18,005 nt of DNA, from assembly GCA_045223835.1 (NCBI GenBank), contig JBGUZS010000211.1:1-18005 (forward strand), written 5' to 3'. The position numbers and the translations under genes were made by a program. The notes below the pieces were generated by a model. That model saw nothing but the letters and a program-made list of their open reading frames with translations, did not search any database and was not told the origin of the DNA. Shown piece after piece: positions 7,304 to 15,011 of this stretch. The number at the start of each line of letters is the position of its first letter. The first letter of the stretch is position 1. Source of the stretch: UBA1774 sp045223835 (GTDB lineage Bacteria; Bacillota; Clostridia; Oscillospirales; Oscillospiraceae).

Positions 7304-7416
7304 AAACCATCCCCAATCCTTCCACAATCTTTCCCCCTCTGTTCTGCTGCTTTCCCCTCCGCTCCGTTCCTTTCCGTTTTATTTTTCTTTTTTATTCTGT
7401 TCTATTTGGTACCGTG

Positions 7417-7458
7417 GTGACGGCCGTGACGGCGGTGACGGCGGTTACGGTCGTGATA
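7417..7458 (+). repeat. Tandem 9-mer repeat, array B (GTGACGGYN)
   Basis: Four contiguous units (GTGACGGCC, GTGACGGCG, GTGACGGCG, GTTACGGTC) plus a partial GTGATA. The order of variants differs from array A, and the preceding tract ends in TTTGGTACCG, as array A is preceded by TTCGGTACGG. Confidence 0.9.
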
Positions 7459-7462
7459 GAAA

Positions 7463-7493
7463 ACCGGCTCCCGGGGTCATCCCGGGAGCCGGT
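7463..7493 (-). terminator. Strong hairpin terminator of the minus-strand operon
   Basis: A perfect 13-bp stem (ACCGGCTCCCGGG with its complement) has a 5-nt loop. Read on the minus strand it is followed by TTTTC, just after the stop of the DUF169 gene. Read on the plus strand it is followed by only CGTATTT, so it may also act weakly for the ATP synthase transcript. Confidence 0.85.
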
Positions 7494-7506
7494 CGTATTT
7501 ATCCGC

Positions 7507-8328
7507 TTATCTGGAAGACGGCGTCCAGAGGTCGTCGCTGGTGGCCAGGCCCCATTTCTCGAACATATCGTTGTAGAACTTGGGCCGGGGATAATCCGAG
7601 TGGAGCTCATAGGCCAGCTGCTTATAGCTGAACCCGGCCTTGATGAGCTGGCGGGCGGACTCGATGAATACCTCCAGGTTCTTTCCCGTGAGGGTGAAGA
7701 TCATCTCGTTCTCCCCCACCAGGCCCCGCTCATATTCCCCGGCGTCCGGCATGGAGAGGTTGTAGTCCATGGCGCCGTTCAGCACGGGCACCAGGGCGGC
7801 GCCGCAGCTATCGCAGGTATCCAGGCAGGCCTGGGTGATCCGGCCGCTGTGCCACTTGGCGGCCATGAGGAGCTGGCGCAGCTGGGAGGGGTCGCAGTAG
7901 ATCATGACGGCCTGGGGCTCGAAGGAGCAGCTCTCCAGGGGGGCGATGACCATACCGTCCCGCTTCTTATCCTCGTCGATATAGGGATACTCCTCCACGA
8001 AATGCTTGTAGCTCAGCTCCCGGTCCCGGATGAAGTAGCCGCTGCCCACGAAGCGCTTATCCTGCTCATCCAGATCCCGCAGGCGGAAGTTGATCACGGG
8101 CCAGAGGCACCAGTGATCCTCCGGGAAGATGGCCTGGGCCTTCCGGGTGCGGCGGACATAGGACAGGGTCTGACACAGAGCATAGTGCTTCCCCTGGGCG
8201 GAGGGCTGGACGCAGTCCTCTGGGACCTCGTCCCGGTTCACCAGGCGGATGGCCATGGGGGCGTTCTTCAGGCAGTAGATGCTTTCCAGCTCCCTGCCGA
8301 TCTCATGGATCTGTTCCAAAGTCAGCAT
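7507..8328 (-). CDS. DUF169 family protein
   Basis: This 273-residue protein matches the DUF169 family (COG2043). Visible features include APMAIRLV near residue 24, a Cys in YALCQTLSYVRRTRKA, HWCLWPVINFRLRD, the FEPQAVMIYCDPSQLRQLL segment, a Cys-rich CLDTCDSC patch and ENEMIFTLTGKNLEVFIE. No enzymatic role is established for the family; the conserved cysteines suggest metal or redox chemistry, which is inference. No signal peptide is seen, so it is probably cytosolic. The ATG is supported by GAGGAGGG (8336-8343 on the plus strand). It is the last gene of a three-gene unit with two enolase-superfamily enzymes, 26 bp after the preceding one, so it probably serves the same pathway. Confidence 0.85.
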   Translation of the reverse strand: MLTLEQIHEIGRELESIYCLKNAPMAIRLVNRDEVPEDCVQPSAQGKHYALCQTLSYVRRTRKAQAIFPEDHWCLWPVINFRLRDLDEQDKRFVGSGYFIRDRELSYKHFVEEYPYIDEDKKRDGMVIAPLESCSFEPQAVMIYCDPSQLRQLLMAAKWHSGRITQACLDTCDSCGAALVPVLNGAMDYNLSMPDAGEYERGLVGENEMIFTLTGKNLEVFIESARQLIKAGFSYKQLAYELHSDYPRPKFYNDMFEKWGLATSDDLWTPSSR

Positions 8329-8354
8329 GGTTCTTCCCTCCTCTATCGAAATCC

Positions 8355-9548
8355 TTACTGTACCGTCTCATGGTAGGCCGTCTGCAGGGCGTAGTCCGAG
8401 AGCTCCTGGCCGATGCCGGGGTCATCCGGAATGAGGAAATCCCCGTTCACCGCGGCCATGTCCACCTTCCCCAGCTCCCGGGTGAACAGGAATTTGTTGA
8501 TCACGTGGTTCTCATGGATCTGGAAGTTGGGGATAGCCGCCTCCACCTGGAGGGCGGCAGCCAGGCTGATGGGACTGCCGCAGACATGGATCTGCACCGA
8601 GGCGTCGAAGATATGGGCCAGGTCGCAGATCTTCTTGCATTCCGTAATGCCGCCGCAGTTGGCGATCTCCGGCTGCACCACCTGGATGGAATCGTCCTGC
8701 AGGAAGGGCAGGTAGCGCCAGCGGGTATAGATTCGCTCCCCGTTGGCCATGGGGATGTTCACCTTCCGGGCGCAGTTTTTCGCGGTGTCCGTATTCAGGG
8801 GATAGGTCCCCTCCTCGAAATAGTAGATGCCGTATTTCTCAATGGCCTGGGCGTACTGGACGGCGCTGAGGGCGTCCGTATGGCTGTGGCACTCCACGAT
8901 GATGTCCACCTCCGGCCCCACCGCCTTCCGGGTGGCCTCCAGCCGGGCGCAGGCGGTATCGATCATCTCCCGGGGGACGATCCCCCGCATGGTATCGTGC
9001 TCCCGCATCCGGCCGTCCGGCCCGACGCAGGTGAAATCCGTCTTTATGGCGGTGTACCCCTCCTTCAGGGCGCACTCCGCCTCCCGGGCGTAATCCTCCG
9101 GCGTCACGGCGATGCGCAGGCCCCTGGCCTCGTCCTCCGGCCAGCCCAGCTGGAGCTGGCTGGCGTAAGCCCGGACCTTATCCCGCTGCTTGCCGCCGAT
9201 GAGCTGGTAGCAGGGCACCCCGAAGGCCTTGCCCTTGATATCCATCAGGGCGATATCCAGGGCGCTCATGGCGGAGTAGAAGATGGGCCCGCCGCTCTGG
9301 CCCCAGAAGGTATCCATGAACATCCGCTCCCAGAGCCACTCCGTCCGCAGGGGGTCCTGGCCCAGGAGCAGAGGGGCCAGCTCCTTGATCATATGGAAGC
9401 CCGCCATGGAGCCCTTGCCATAGGACACCGCGGCTTCCCCGTAGCCATAGATCTCCGTATCCGTATTGATCCGGCAGACGACGCCCCGCATGGCCTGGGG
9501 CATATACCGGGGCTTGAGGGCAAAGACGTCGATGCTGGTGATCTTCAT
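8355..9548 (-). CDS. Enolase-superfamily enzyme (mandelate racemase/muconate lactonizing type), copy 2
   Basis: This 397-residue protein has the N-terminal capping domain, then a barrel with the expected ligands: K169 in AIKTD, metal ligands E219 (IIVECHS), E245/E246 (YYFEE) and E271 (NGERI), and H321 in IHVCGSPIS. It is a paralogue of its neighbour with the same motif spacing. Such enzymes abstract a proton alpha to a carboxylate; sugar-acid dehydration is a likely role, but no specific substrate motif is recognised. The start was set at 9548, where MKITSID aligns with the paralogue's MKITKVE and GGAGG lies 9 bp upstream. A longer frame beginning at 9680 would run into the upstream gene. One difference from the paralogue is EEG instead of EEP after the second metal ligand. 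Confidence 0.85.
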   Translation of the reverse strand: MKITSIDVFALKPRYMPQAMRGVVCRINTDTEIYGYGEAAVSYGKGSMAGFHMIKELAPLLLGQDPLRTEWLWERMFMDTFWGQSGGPIFYSAMSALDIALMDIKGKAFGVPCYQLIGGKQRDKVRAYASQLQLGWPEDEARGLRIAVTPEDYAREAECALKEGYTAIKTDFTCVGPDGRMREHDTMRGIVPREMIDTACARLEATRKAVGPEVDIIVECHSHTDALSAVQYAQAIEKYGIYYFEEGTYPLNTDTAKNCARKVNIPMANGERIYTRWRYLPFLQDDSIQVVQPEIANCGGITECKKICDLAHIFDASVQIHVCGSPISLAAALQVEAAIPNFQIHENHVINKFLFTRELGKVDMAAVNGDFLIPDDPGIGQELSDYALQTAYHETVQ

Positions 9549-9562
9549 GCCGCCGATCCTCC

Positions 9563-10738
9563 TTATTCCACCACGGTGCGGATGGCCTTCTCCATGGCCT
9601 CCGGCGCCCATTCGTTCCCCAGGCCGGGAAGCTCCGGGACCTTGATGCGCCCCTTCACGGGCTGGTAATCCATGGTGCACAGGGCCTTGTTGTAATCATG
9701 CAGGAAGCAGAGATGGTGCTCATGGATGATGAAGTTGGGGATGGCGGTCTCCAGATGGAGGGCGACGGTGGAGCTGATGGGACTGCCGCAGGCATGGGCC
9801 TGGATCATCACGTCGTAGATGTGGGCCAGGTCGCAGATCTTCTTCGCCTCCGTCAGTCCGCCGCAGGTGCCGATATCCGGCTGGGCGATCTGGAGGGCCA
9901 TATTCTCGAAATAGGGCGCGTACTGCCAGCGGGAGAAGATCCGCTCCCCGTTGGCCAGGGGGATATTGATATGCTCGCAGATGAACCGGGAGGTCTTCAC
10001 ATTGGGAGAGTTGGGCTCCTCGAAATACAGGATGCGGTATTTCTCCGCCATCTGCGCCACCTGGATGGCGGAAAGGGCGTCCAGGTTGGAGTGGTTCTCG
10101 ATGATAATGTCCACATCCTCCCCCGCAGCCTCCCGCACCGCAGCCAGACGGTCCTCGAAGGTCCTGAGCACATGGGGAGTCAGCAGGCCCTTCCGCTCCT
10201 CATAGGTATAGGACTTGCCGTTTTCGTCGAAGCAGAGGAAGTCCACCTTCACGGCGTCATACCCCTCCTCCACCACCTTGCGGGTGATCTCGGCATACTC
10301 CTCAACGGTCTTCTTCACCTCGTGCACAGGTCCGAAGCCCTGGTGGATCTGGCTGGCATAGCAGCGGAGGTCCTCCCGGAACTTCCCCCCCAGCAGCCGG
10401 TAGATGGGCTGACCCAGAGCCTTGCCCTTGATGTCCCACAGGGCTACATCGATGGCGGAGATGCCCGCATACACCACTGGCCCCCCCGCCTGGCCCCAGA
10501 AGGTGGTGCGGTAAAGCTTATGCCAGACGACCTCATTTTCCATCGGATCCATGCCGATGACCAGCCTGGCCAGGTCCTTCACCATGCCGAAGGCCGCGGA
10601 GGCCCCTACGCCGTAAGAGAGGGCGGCTTCCCCGTCCCCATAGATCCCCTCGTCCGTATGGACCCGGCAGCCGATGACCCGGAAAAAGGGTTTCCCTTCG
10701 CAGATAAATTCCATGACCTCAACCTTTGTGATCTTCAT
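9563..10738 (-). CDS. Enolase-superfamily enzyme (mandelate racemase/muconate lactonizing type), copy 1
   Basis: This 391-residue protein is the first gene of the minus-strand operon. It shows the capping domain, with FWGQAGGPVVYAGISAIDVA (80-99), and a barrel with K164 in DAVKVD, E214 (IIIENHS), E240/E241 (LYFEEP), E265 (NGERI), D288 (QPD) and H315 (QAHACGSPIS), so metal and acid-base residues look complete. Its reaction is probably dehydration or epimerisation of a sugar acid, as in galactonate or mannonate dehydratases, but the exact subgroup cannot be fixed by eye. AAGGAGG (10745-10751 on the plus strand) supports the start. The next gene begins 14 bp after its stop, so the two paralogues are co-expressed and may act on related substrates or form a hetero-oligomer. 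Confidence 0.87.
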   Translation of the reverse strand: MKITKVEVMEFICEGKPFFRVIGCRVHTDEGIYGDGEAALSYGVGASAAFGMVKDLARLVIGMDPMENEVVWHKLYRTTFWGQAGGPVVYAGISAIDVALWDIKGKALGQPIYRLLGGKFREDLRCYASQIHQGFGPVHEVKKTVEEYAEITRKVVEEGYDAVKVDFLCFDENGKSYTYEERKGLLTPHVLRTFEDRLAAVREAAGEDVDIIIENHSNLDALSAIQVAQMAEKYRILYFEEPNSPNVKTSRFICEHINIPLANGERIFSRWQYAPYFENMALQIAQPDIGTCGGLTEAKKICDLAHIYDVMIQAHACGSPISSTVALHLETAIPNFIIHEHHLCFLHDYNKALCTMDYQPVKGRIKVPELPGLGNEWAPEAMEKAIRTVVE

Positions 10739-10772
10739 ACCCTGCCTCCTTATCCAACACGTTGTTTCTTTT

Positions 10773-10802
10773 ATTGTACCCGACAGGGTGCCGGAGCGTC
10801 AA
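10773..10802 (-). promoter_or_regulatory. Promoter of the enolase/DUF169 operon
   Basis: Read on the minus strand, TTGACG (10797-10802) and TACAAT (10773-10778) are 18 bp apart. The predicted leader before the start at 10738 is about 25-30 nt. Its -35 box lies 28 bp from that of the divergent promoter, so one regulator could control both. Confidence 0.7.
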
Positions 10803-10830
10803 TGAAAAAAAGTCCGCCGGGGCAGAGTGC

Positions 10831-10859
10831 TTGACATTGCTTTCGTTAAGCTTTAGAAT
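10831..10859 (+). promoter_or_regulatory. Promoter of the MoaF-like gene
   Basis: TTGACA (10831-10836, perfect) and TAGAAT (10854-10859) are separated by 17 bp, 41 bp upstream of the ATG at 10901. The ribosome binding site is GGAGGG at 10887-10892. Confidence 0.8.
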
Positions 10860-10900
10860 CGAAACCAGGAAAAACCATATAGAATCGGAGGGTTAAAGGT

Positions 10901-12682
10901 ATGTTTTTCACAAAGTTCGATCCCCTGACCAAGGAATACGTGGAGGAGAAAATCGGCGCGGCTCCCGCCGCCGCCGGGAAGAGCTGCCCCTGCCTGGCGG
11001 GCATGAAGTTCGCCGTGAAGCTGGAGGGGGAATTCGCCCCCAAGACCCTGAAGTACGAGATCAAGGACGAGAAGACCCTGAAGGTGAAGGAGGGGAACAA
11101 GAGCTGGAGCGTTTCCTATGCGGCCATCTCCCAGGGCCCCATCACCATCCTCACCCATCTGATCCCCGGCACGGACCGGGGCTGGCACCTGGTGATCGAC
11201 AAGCGCACCTGGGCCGTCACCGCCTTTGAGACCTGGTTCGGCATCAGCGTACCCGTGGGCGGCAGCCTGTACGGAGACCGGAAGCCGGATCATTTCCGGG
11301 ATATTCCCCGGGAGGTGCAGCGGCAGTACTACTTCGGCTGGATCGACAAGGGGGACAACAAAAAGCCCGAGAAGCTCCATACCACCACCAACCGGATCGA
11401 GGGCCGCGGCCTGCACTGGACCTTCGATACCGGCTATGAGATCCTCACCTTCAACCCCAGCGTCTGCTGCACCACCTTCACGGAGCTGGGCGCCGAGATG
11501 GGCGGCATCACCATGACGAACCCGGCGGACTACATCCGCATCGACGACGAGAACTATGTCTACGCCCGCTGGGAGGTGGAATTCTCCGGCAAAATGTGGA
11601 TCGAGGTCATGAACTTCTTCGATTTCACCGCCGCCGGGGTGGAGATGGGCTTCGAGGCGGACAACTCCCTCACCTATCGCCTGCACCGGGCCGAGCTGGA
11701 GCGCACCGGGGACGTGGCCCATCTGGAGCAGATCACGGAATATGGGGACAAGGAGCGTCCCATGGCCTTCATGAACAGCCGGAAGGGCGGGCGCTACTCC
11801 TACCGCCCCGCGGATATCGATATCCCCATGACCCGGGAGGAGGCCCTGCAGCACGCCGCGGAGAAGCAGAATATCCTCAACGGCGAGGCGAATATCATGA
11901 ACGCCTTCAATACCATGCCCCTCTGCGCCGACCTGGCGGGCAAGAAGTTCAAGGTCTGGAACGATAAGGAGAAGTACGCCCAGGCCCCCTGGAGCGGGGA
12001 CAAGGGCAAGGCCTGGGAATATCAGATCATCGACGGCAATACGCTGAAATGGCGGCATGGCGGCCGGAACTGGCAGGAGGAGCAATACGCCTGCTTCCAG
12101 CCGGACAAGGACCTGTATTTCTTCGCCCATATGCTTACCGGCGATCCGGACTGGTCCATGGTCGGGCAGATCGTCGATTTCCGGAACGGCCTCACCACCA
12201 CCGTCAAGACCGGCATCGGCAACTGGCACAGCGAATGGGAGGCCGGAGCCAACGTGCTCTTCGGCACCCTGGAATACGGGGACATCCAGCCCCCCTTCGC
12301 CAGAAGGCATCACTTCACGGACGAGCTGGTGGGCGAGAGCTTCGCCTATTCCTACAGCGGCAGCATGAACTCCATCCATGTATACTCCTCCCCTGAGAGC
12401 TACTCCTGGACCATCTTCTCCGGGGATAACAGCGGCGGCGCCACCTGGTCCAGCCCCTGCTTCTACATCAAGCTCCGGCCGGACGTGTACCTCTTCCAGT
12501 GGGTGGAGGAAAACTGCAACGGCAGCCAGGGCCTGCTGGTCATCAACCGGAAGATCCAGCATGACGGCGGCTTCTTCTACGGCGTGAGCCACAACGGCAT
12601 CCAGCTGAACATCACCGGCGCCTTCATGCGGGAGCTGGGGAAATACAAGATCAAGAAGTATTTCGACCATTACAAGAAATAA
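10901..12682 (+). CDS. Tandem MoaF-like (lipocalin-type) protein
   Basis: This 593-residue protein lacks a signal peptide or membrane helix and is rich in aromatic beta strands. The C-terminal half resembles the MoaF family: LAGKKFKVWN near residue 345, a TLKW strand, then HHFTDELVGESFAYSYSGS, HVYSSPESYSW and LFQWVEENCNGSQG. The N-terminal half repeats the plan: LAGMKF near 32, YEIKDEKTLK and SWSVSYAA, with THLIPGTDRGW paralleling AHMLTGDPDW in the second half. Thus two MoaF-type units, each of two lipocalin-like barrels, appear fused. MoaF has no firmly known biochemical role despite its name; ligand binding is an inference from the fold. It is divergent from, and possibly co-regulated with, the enolase operon. 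No molybdenum cofactor genes are seen nearby. Confidence 0.6.
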   Translation: MFFTKFDPLTKEYVEEKIGAAPAAAGKSCPCLAGMKFAVKLEGEFAPKTLKYEIKDEKTLKVKEGNKSWSVSYAAISQGPITILTHLIPGTDRGWHLVIDKRTWAVTAFETWFGISVPVGGSLYGDRKPDHFRDIPREVQRQYYFGWIDKGDNKKPEKLHTTTNRIEGRGLHWTFDTGYEILTFNPSVCCTTFTELGAEMGGITMTNPADYIRIDDENYVYARWEVEFSGKMWIEVMNFFDFTAAGVEMGFEADNSLTYRLHRAELERTGDVAHLEQITEYGDKERPMAFMNSRKGGRYSYRPADIDIPMTREEALQHAAEKQNILNGEANIMNAFNTMPLCADLAGKKFKVWNDKEKYAQAPWSGDKGKAWEYQIIDGNTLKWRHGGRNWQEEQYACFQPDKDLYFFAHMLTGDPDWSMVGQIVDFRNGLTTTVKTGIGNWHSEWEAGANVLFGTLEYGDIQPPFARRHHFTDELVGESFAYSYSGSMNSIHVYSSPESYSWTIFSGDNSGGATWSSPCFYIKLRPDVYLFQWVEENCNGSQGLLVINRKIQHDGGFFYGVSHNGIQLNITGAFMRELGKYKIKKYFDHYKK

Positions 12683-12696
12683 ATCATTCCCCTTTT

Positions 12697-12724
12697 GGCC
12701 GCCCGGCATCCACCGGGCGGCCTT
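12697..12724 (+). terminator. Intrinsic terminator after the MoaF-like gene
   Basis: A perfect 10-bp stem (GGCCGCCCGG with CCGGGCGGCC) and CATCCA loop lie 14 bp after the stop codon. It is preceded by TTTT but followed by only TTCAG, so the T tract is weak. A related hairpin with a better T tract lies at 15012-15030. Confidence 0.7.
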
Positions 12725-12783
12725 CAGATTGCAGACAAAATGCCAAAGCCTCGCAGAGTTCGCGCCCGCAGACGCGAATGGAA

Positions 12784-12806
12784 TCAGAATACATTCTGAA
12801 TTTTTT
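12784..12806. promoter_or_regulatory. Palindrome followed by T tract upstream of the sigma gene
   Basis: TCAGAAT-AC-ATTCTGA is a 16-bp inverted repeat followed by a T run (TTTTTT at 12801-12806), about 80 bp before the sigma-factor start. It could be an operator for a dimeric regulator or a small terminator. Nothing distinguishes these by eye, and no convincing -35/-10 pair was found for the sigma gene. Confidence 0.4.
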
Positions 12807-12884
12807 CACAATGAAGCCTAACCGGTTCCCTCTTTACAGCATTATCCATATGGAAGCTTCCAGAACAGGGAAAGGAATTCAAAG

Positions 12885-14429
12885 ATGACGGGCGGAATCA
12901 ATGATGAGCAGATTGGGCGGATGTCAAAGACGATCTTTCGTTTCTGCCTGTCCAGGACAGGCTCATACCATGACGCCGAGGATCTGGCACAGGATATTCT
13001 GCTTGTTGCCTTCAAGACCACCAATCATTTTGAAAGCGAAAAAGCTTTCAACGCGTTTGTCTGGAAAACAGCCGGCAATATCCTGAAAAGCTGGTACCGC
13101 AGGCAATCCGGGCAGCACACGGAGAAACTGGACGAAGATATGCCAGATCATCGGTATGAGGAACTGGAAGAACAGGCTCAGGATCATGAACAACTTTGCC
13201 GGATTCTCAGCAGCCTCGCAAGGCTTTCCTCCGATTACCGGCGTGTTACGGTGGCCTTTTATATTAACGGACGATCTGTCCGTGAAATCGCTGAACGCTT
13301 TTCCCTGTCCGAAAGCATGGTGAAATACCTACTGTTTCAGTCAAGAAAACGTATCAGGGAGGGAATCAATATGGAAATGGAATCTGTCAGGCTGAGCTAC
13401 GATCCTGTGGATCTGACGCTGATTTTCTGGGGTGGAAAATGCGTATATTATGATATTTTCCATGAAAACAGGCTGCACCAAAACATTGTGATGGCGTGCT
13501 ATTACGACAGGCTGACCGAGGAGCAGATGAGCCTTCAACTGGGCGTACCCACTGCATACCTCGAGGATGAGCTGAAAAAGCTCCTGGAGTATGACTTGCT
13601 GATAAAGAAAGGCCTGGCATACCAGAGCAATATTGTTATCATTACCGGAAAGGAACTGGAAGCCATCGATCAGTATAACAGGACCGGTCTGGAAAAAACC
13701 GCCACCGCAATCCGTGCATTCGCCGAAGAATATATGGACGAACTGCGTGCGCTTGGGTTTTACGGCAGTGACATGCCGATGAATTCACTCAGGTGGATGC
13801 TGATCTCGCTGATTCTCCGTCAGGCTTATATCGACCTTCTGCAACGCGAGGTGACGCTGGATTATCCGACAGACTGCTTCGGCGATCGCTGCTTCCGCTT
13901 CCTGATGGAACTGCCAAAGAACGACCCGTACTTCATGAGCATTTCCGCACAGGGTTCCGAGGACGGGACTATCTTTCTTTGGGACGTGCCGCTGAACGGG
14001 GAAGCACTGCATCCGGTGATCAGCCCGGTACGGGCGAATATGCTCATCTCCCTTCCGGATTCACAACCGGTTACAGACAGCGAAAAGCTCATATGCTCTG
14101 AACTGCTGGAATTGGGTCTGGCCAGGAAGGAGAGCGAAAGTATCTTACCGGCGTTCCCGTACCTGAATGCGGTACAAAGCAGTGCTCTGAACAGCCGGAT
14201 CCTACCGATAGCCCGGAAAATCTGCGAAGGTGCCATAAACAGAATTGACGGGATCTCCCGGATCATGAAAGAGTATGTTCCGGAACACTTGGCCGATTAC
14301 GCCGTGAAGCTTCCCGCGCTGATCCAGATGAAAGAGGCTGAGGCCATTATGCGCATTCTCTGTGAAAGTGGCTGGCTTCTTCCCATGAAGGACTGCCTGG
14401 CAACTACCGTGATGATGAAGAACAAATAG
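12885..14429 (+). CDS. ECF-type sigma factor with long C-terminal extension
   Basis: This 514-residue protein begins with a sigma-70 region 2 (about residues 14-75: FRFCLSRTGSYHDAEDLAQD, then the FVWKTAGNILKSWYRRQ helix) and a region 4 helix-turn-helix (about 103-160: GRSVREIAERFSLSESMVKY). It then carries about 350 further residues. Residues 196-243 look like a winged helix (RLTEEQMSLQLGVPTAYLED); the rest is not recognised. It has no membrane segment. Typical ECF sigma factors are near 190 residues; extended groups use the extra domain in place of an anti-sigma factor, and no anti-sigma gene is seen here. The gene looks less GC-rich than its neighbours and uses AT-ending codons more freely, suggesting transfer or a different selective history. 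AAAGGA (12871-12876) precedes the start. Confidence 0.8.
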   Translation: MTGGINDEQIGRMSKTIFRFCLSRTGSYHDAEDLAQDILLVAFKTTNHFESEKAFNAFVWKTAGNILKSWYRRQSGQHTEKLDEDMPDHRYEELEEQAQDHEQLCRILSSLARLSSDYRRVTVAFYINGRSVREIAERFSLSESMVKYLLFQSRKRIREGINMEMESVRLSYDPVDLTLIFWGGKCVYYDIFHENRLHQNIVMACYYDRLTEEQMSLQLGVPTAYLEDELKKLLEYDLLIKKGLAYQSNIVIITGKELEAIDQYNRTGLEKTATAIRAFAEEYMDELRALGFYGSDMPMNSLRWMLISLILRQAYIDLLQREVTLDYPTDCFGDRCFRFLMELPKNDPYFMSISAQGSEDGTIFLWDVPLNGEALHPVISPVRANMLISLPDSQPVTDSEKLICSELLELGLARKESESILPAFPYLNAVQSSALNSRILPIARKICEGAINRIDGISRIMKEYVPEHLADYAVKLPALIQMKEAEAIMRILCESGWLLPMKDCLATTVMMKNK

Positions 14430-14527
14430 GACATCCACGTTGGAACGAAAACTCGGAAGTTAATCGCATATATTCAAGTTTTATTTATCCCAATACAACA
14501 TGTCCTTTAGGTTCAATATTGAATCAA

Positions 14528-14563
14528 AACAGGGACTCGGCCAAGATTGGCTGACTCCCTGTT
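14528..14563. terminator. Long hairpin downstream of the sigma gene
   Basis: Two 17-nt arms (AACAGGGACTCGGCCAA and TTGGCTGACTCCCTGTT) pair with one mismatch and one G-T pair around a 2-nt centre. On the plus strand no T tract follows; on the minus strand it is followed by TTTGATTC. It may terminate transcription or mark the end of an inserted element. Confidence 0.5.
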
Positions 14564-14747
14564 GCTCATTATGATGTGCTTCTCGGTGAAAATAGTACTT
14601 GACAAATCCCTTGCCATTTTGGGCCGGAATTCATTTCTGGGCCACAATACTGCTCACGGAGCGAACTGTGCGAGGTCGTCGTCGCAAGGCTCATTGCTCC
14701 GCTTCGCCCTGAAGGGGCAAAGCTCCGATATTCGCCTGCTCCTCCTC

Positions 14748-14777
14748 TCCAAAATGAAAGCTGGCTTTCATTTTGGA
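14748..14777. repeat. Perfect 13-bp inverted repeat
   Basis: TCCAAAATGAAAG and CTTTCATTTTGGA flank a CTGG tetraloop. It is too perfect and AT-rich to be chance in this GC-rich setting, but it lacks a T tract, so it is not a standard terminator. Confidence 0.8.
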
Positions 14778-14813
14778 TCAGGAAGAAGGTAATGAGCGGG
14801 TGGAGATCCATGC

Positions 14814-14839
14814 TTTCCCAAAGCGGCGGCTTTGGGAAA
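14814..14839. repeat. 11-bp inverted repeat
   Basis: TTTCCCAAAGC and GCTTTGGGAAA pair around GGCG, in line with the other hairpins of this segment. Confidence 0.75.
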
Positions 14840-14951
14840 AGAGGAGTAGCCGCAAGCAATATGCAGTTTTCGCGGCTCTTACGCAAACCGCGGAAACGGA
14901 ATGAGCGCAGCGTGCTTCGACGAAGTGCGGGTAGCGGAGCGCAAGCCAAAT

Positions 14952-15010
14952 CGACCGGGAGCCCAATGAAGTGGGTCCCGGTCGAAGCGTGTCGACTTTG
15001 TCGATACGCT
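14952..15010. repeat. Two adjacent hairpins
   Basis: CGACCGGGA (14952-14960) pairs with TCCCGGTCG (14976-14984), with an inner CCCA/TGGG helix past a one-base bulge. Directly next, AGCGTGTCGAC (14986-14996) pairs with GTCGATACGCT (15000-15010) around TTT, with one G-T pair. Confidence 0.8.
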
Positions 15011-15011
15011 C

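Larger units (their letters stand above)
7086..7506 (+). other. Convergent intergenic region with duplicated composite element
   Basis: These 421 bp lie between the ends of two converging operons and contain no credible gene; frames crossing it encode low-complexity Val-Thr-Ala repeats only because of the tandem 9-mers. The content is two diverged copies of the same arrangement: TTATCCACA, a pyrimidine-rich tract, a GGTACSG motif and tandem GTGACGGYN units, about 7094-7257 and 7295-7458. A strong terminator closes the region at 7463-7493. Confidence 0.75.

Noticed and set aside
7094..7326. Chromosomal replication origin
   Set aside because: DnaA-box-like sequences are present, but no dnaA, dnaN or other replication gene is nearby and no typical AT-rich unwinding element is seen; kept only as a DnaA-box cluster.
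7204..7458. CRISPR array
   Set aside because: The repeats are contiguous 9-mers without spacers, and no cas gene is present.
8355..9680. Longer start for the second enolase gene (441 residues)
   Set aside because: The extra 44 residues overlap the upstream gene, do not align with the paralogue and leave the GGAGG site unused.
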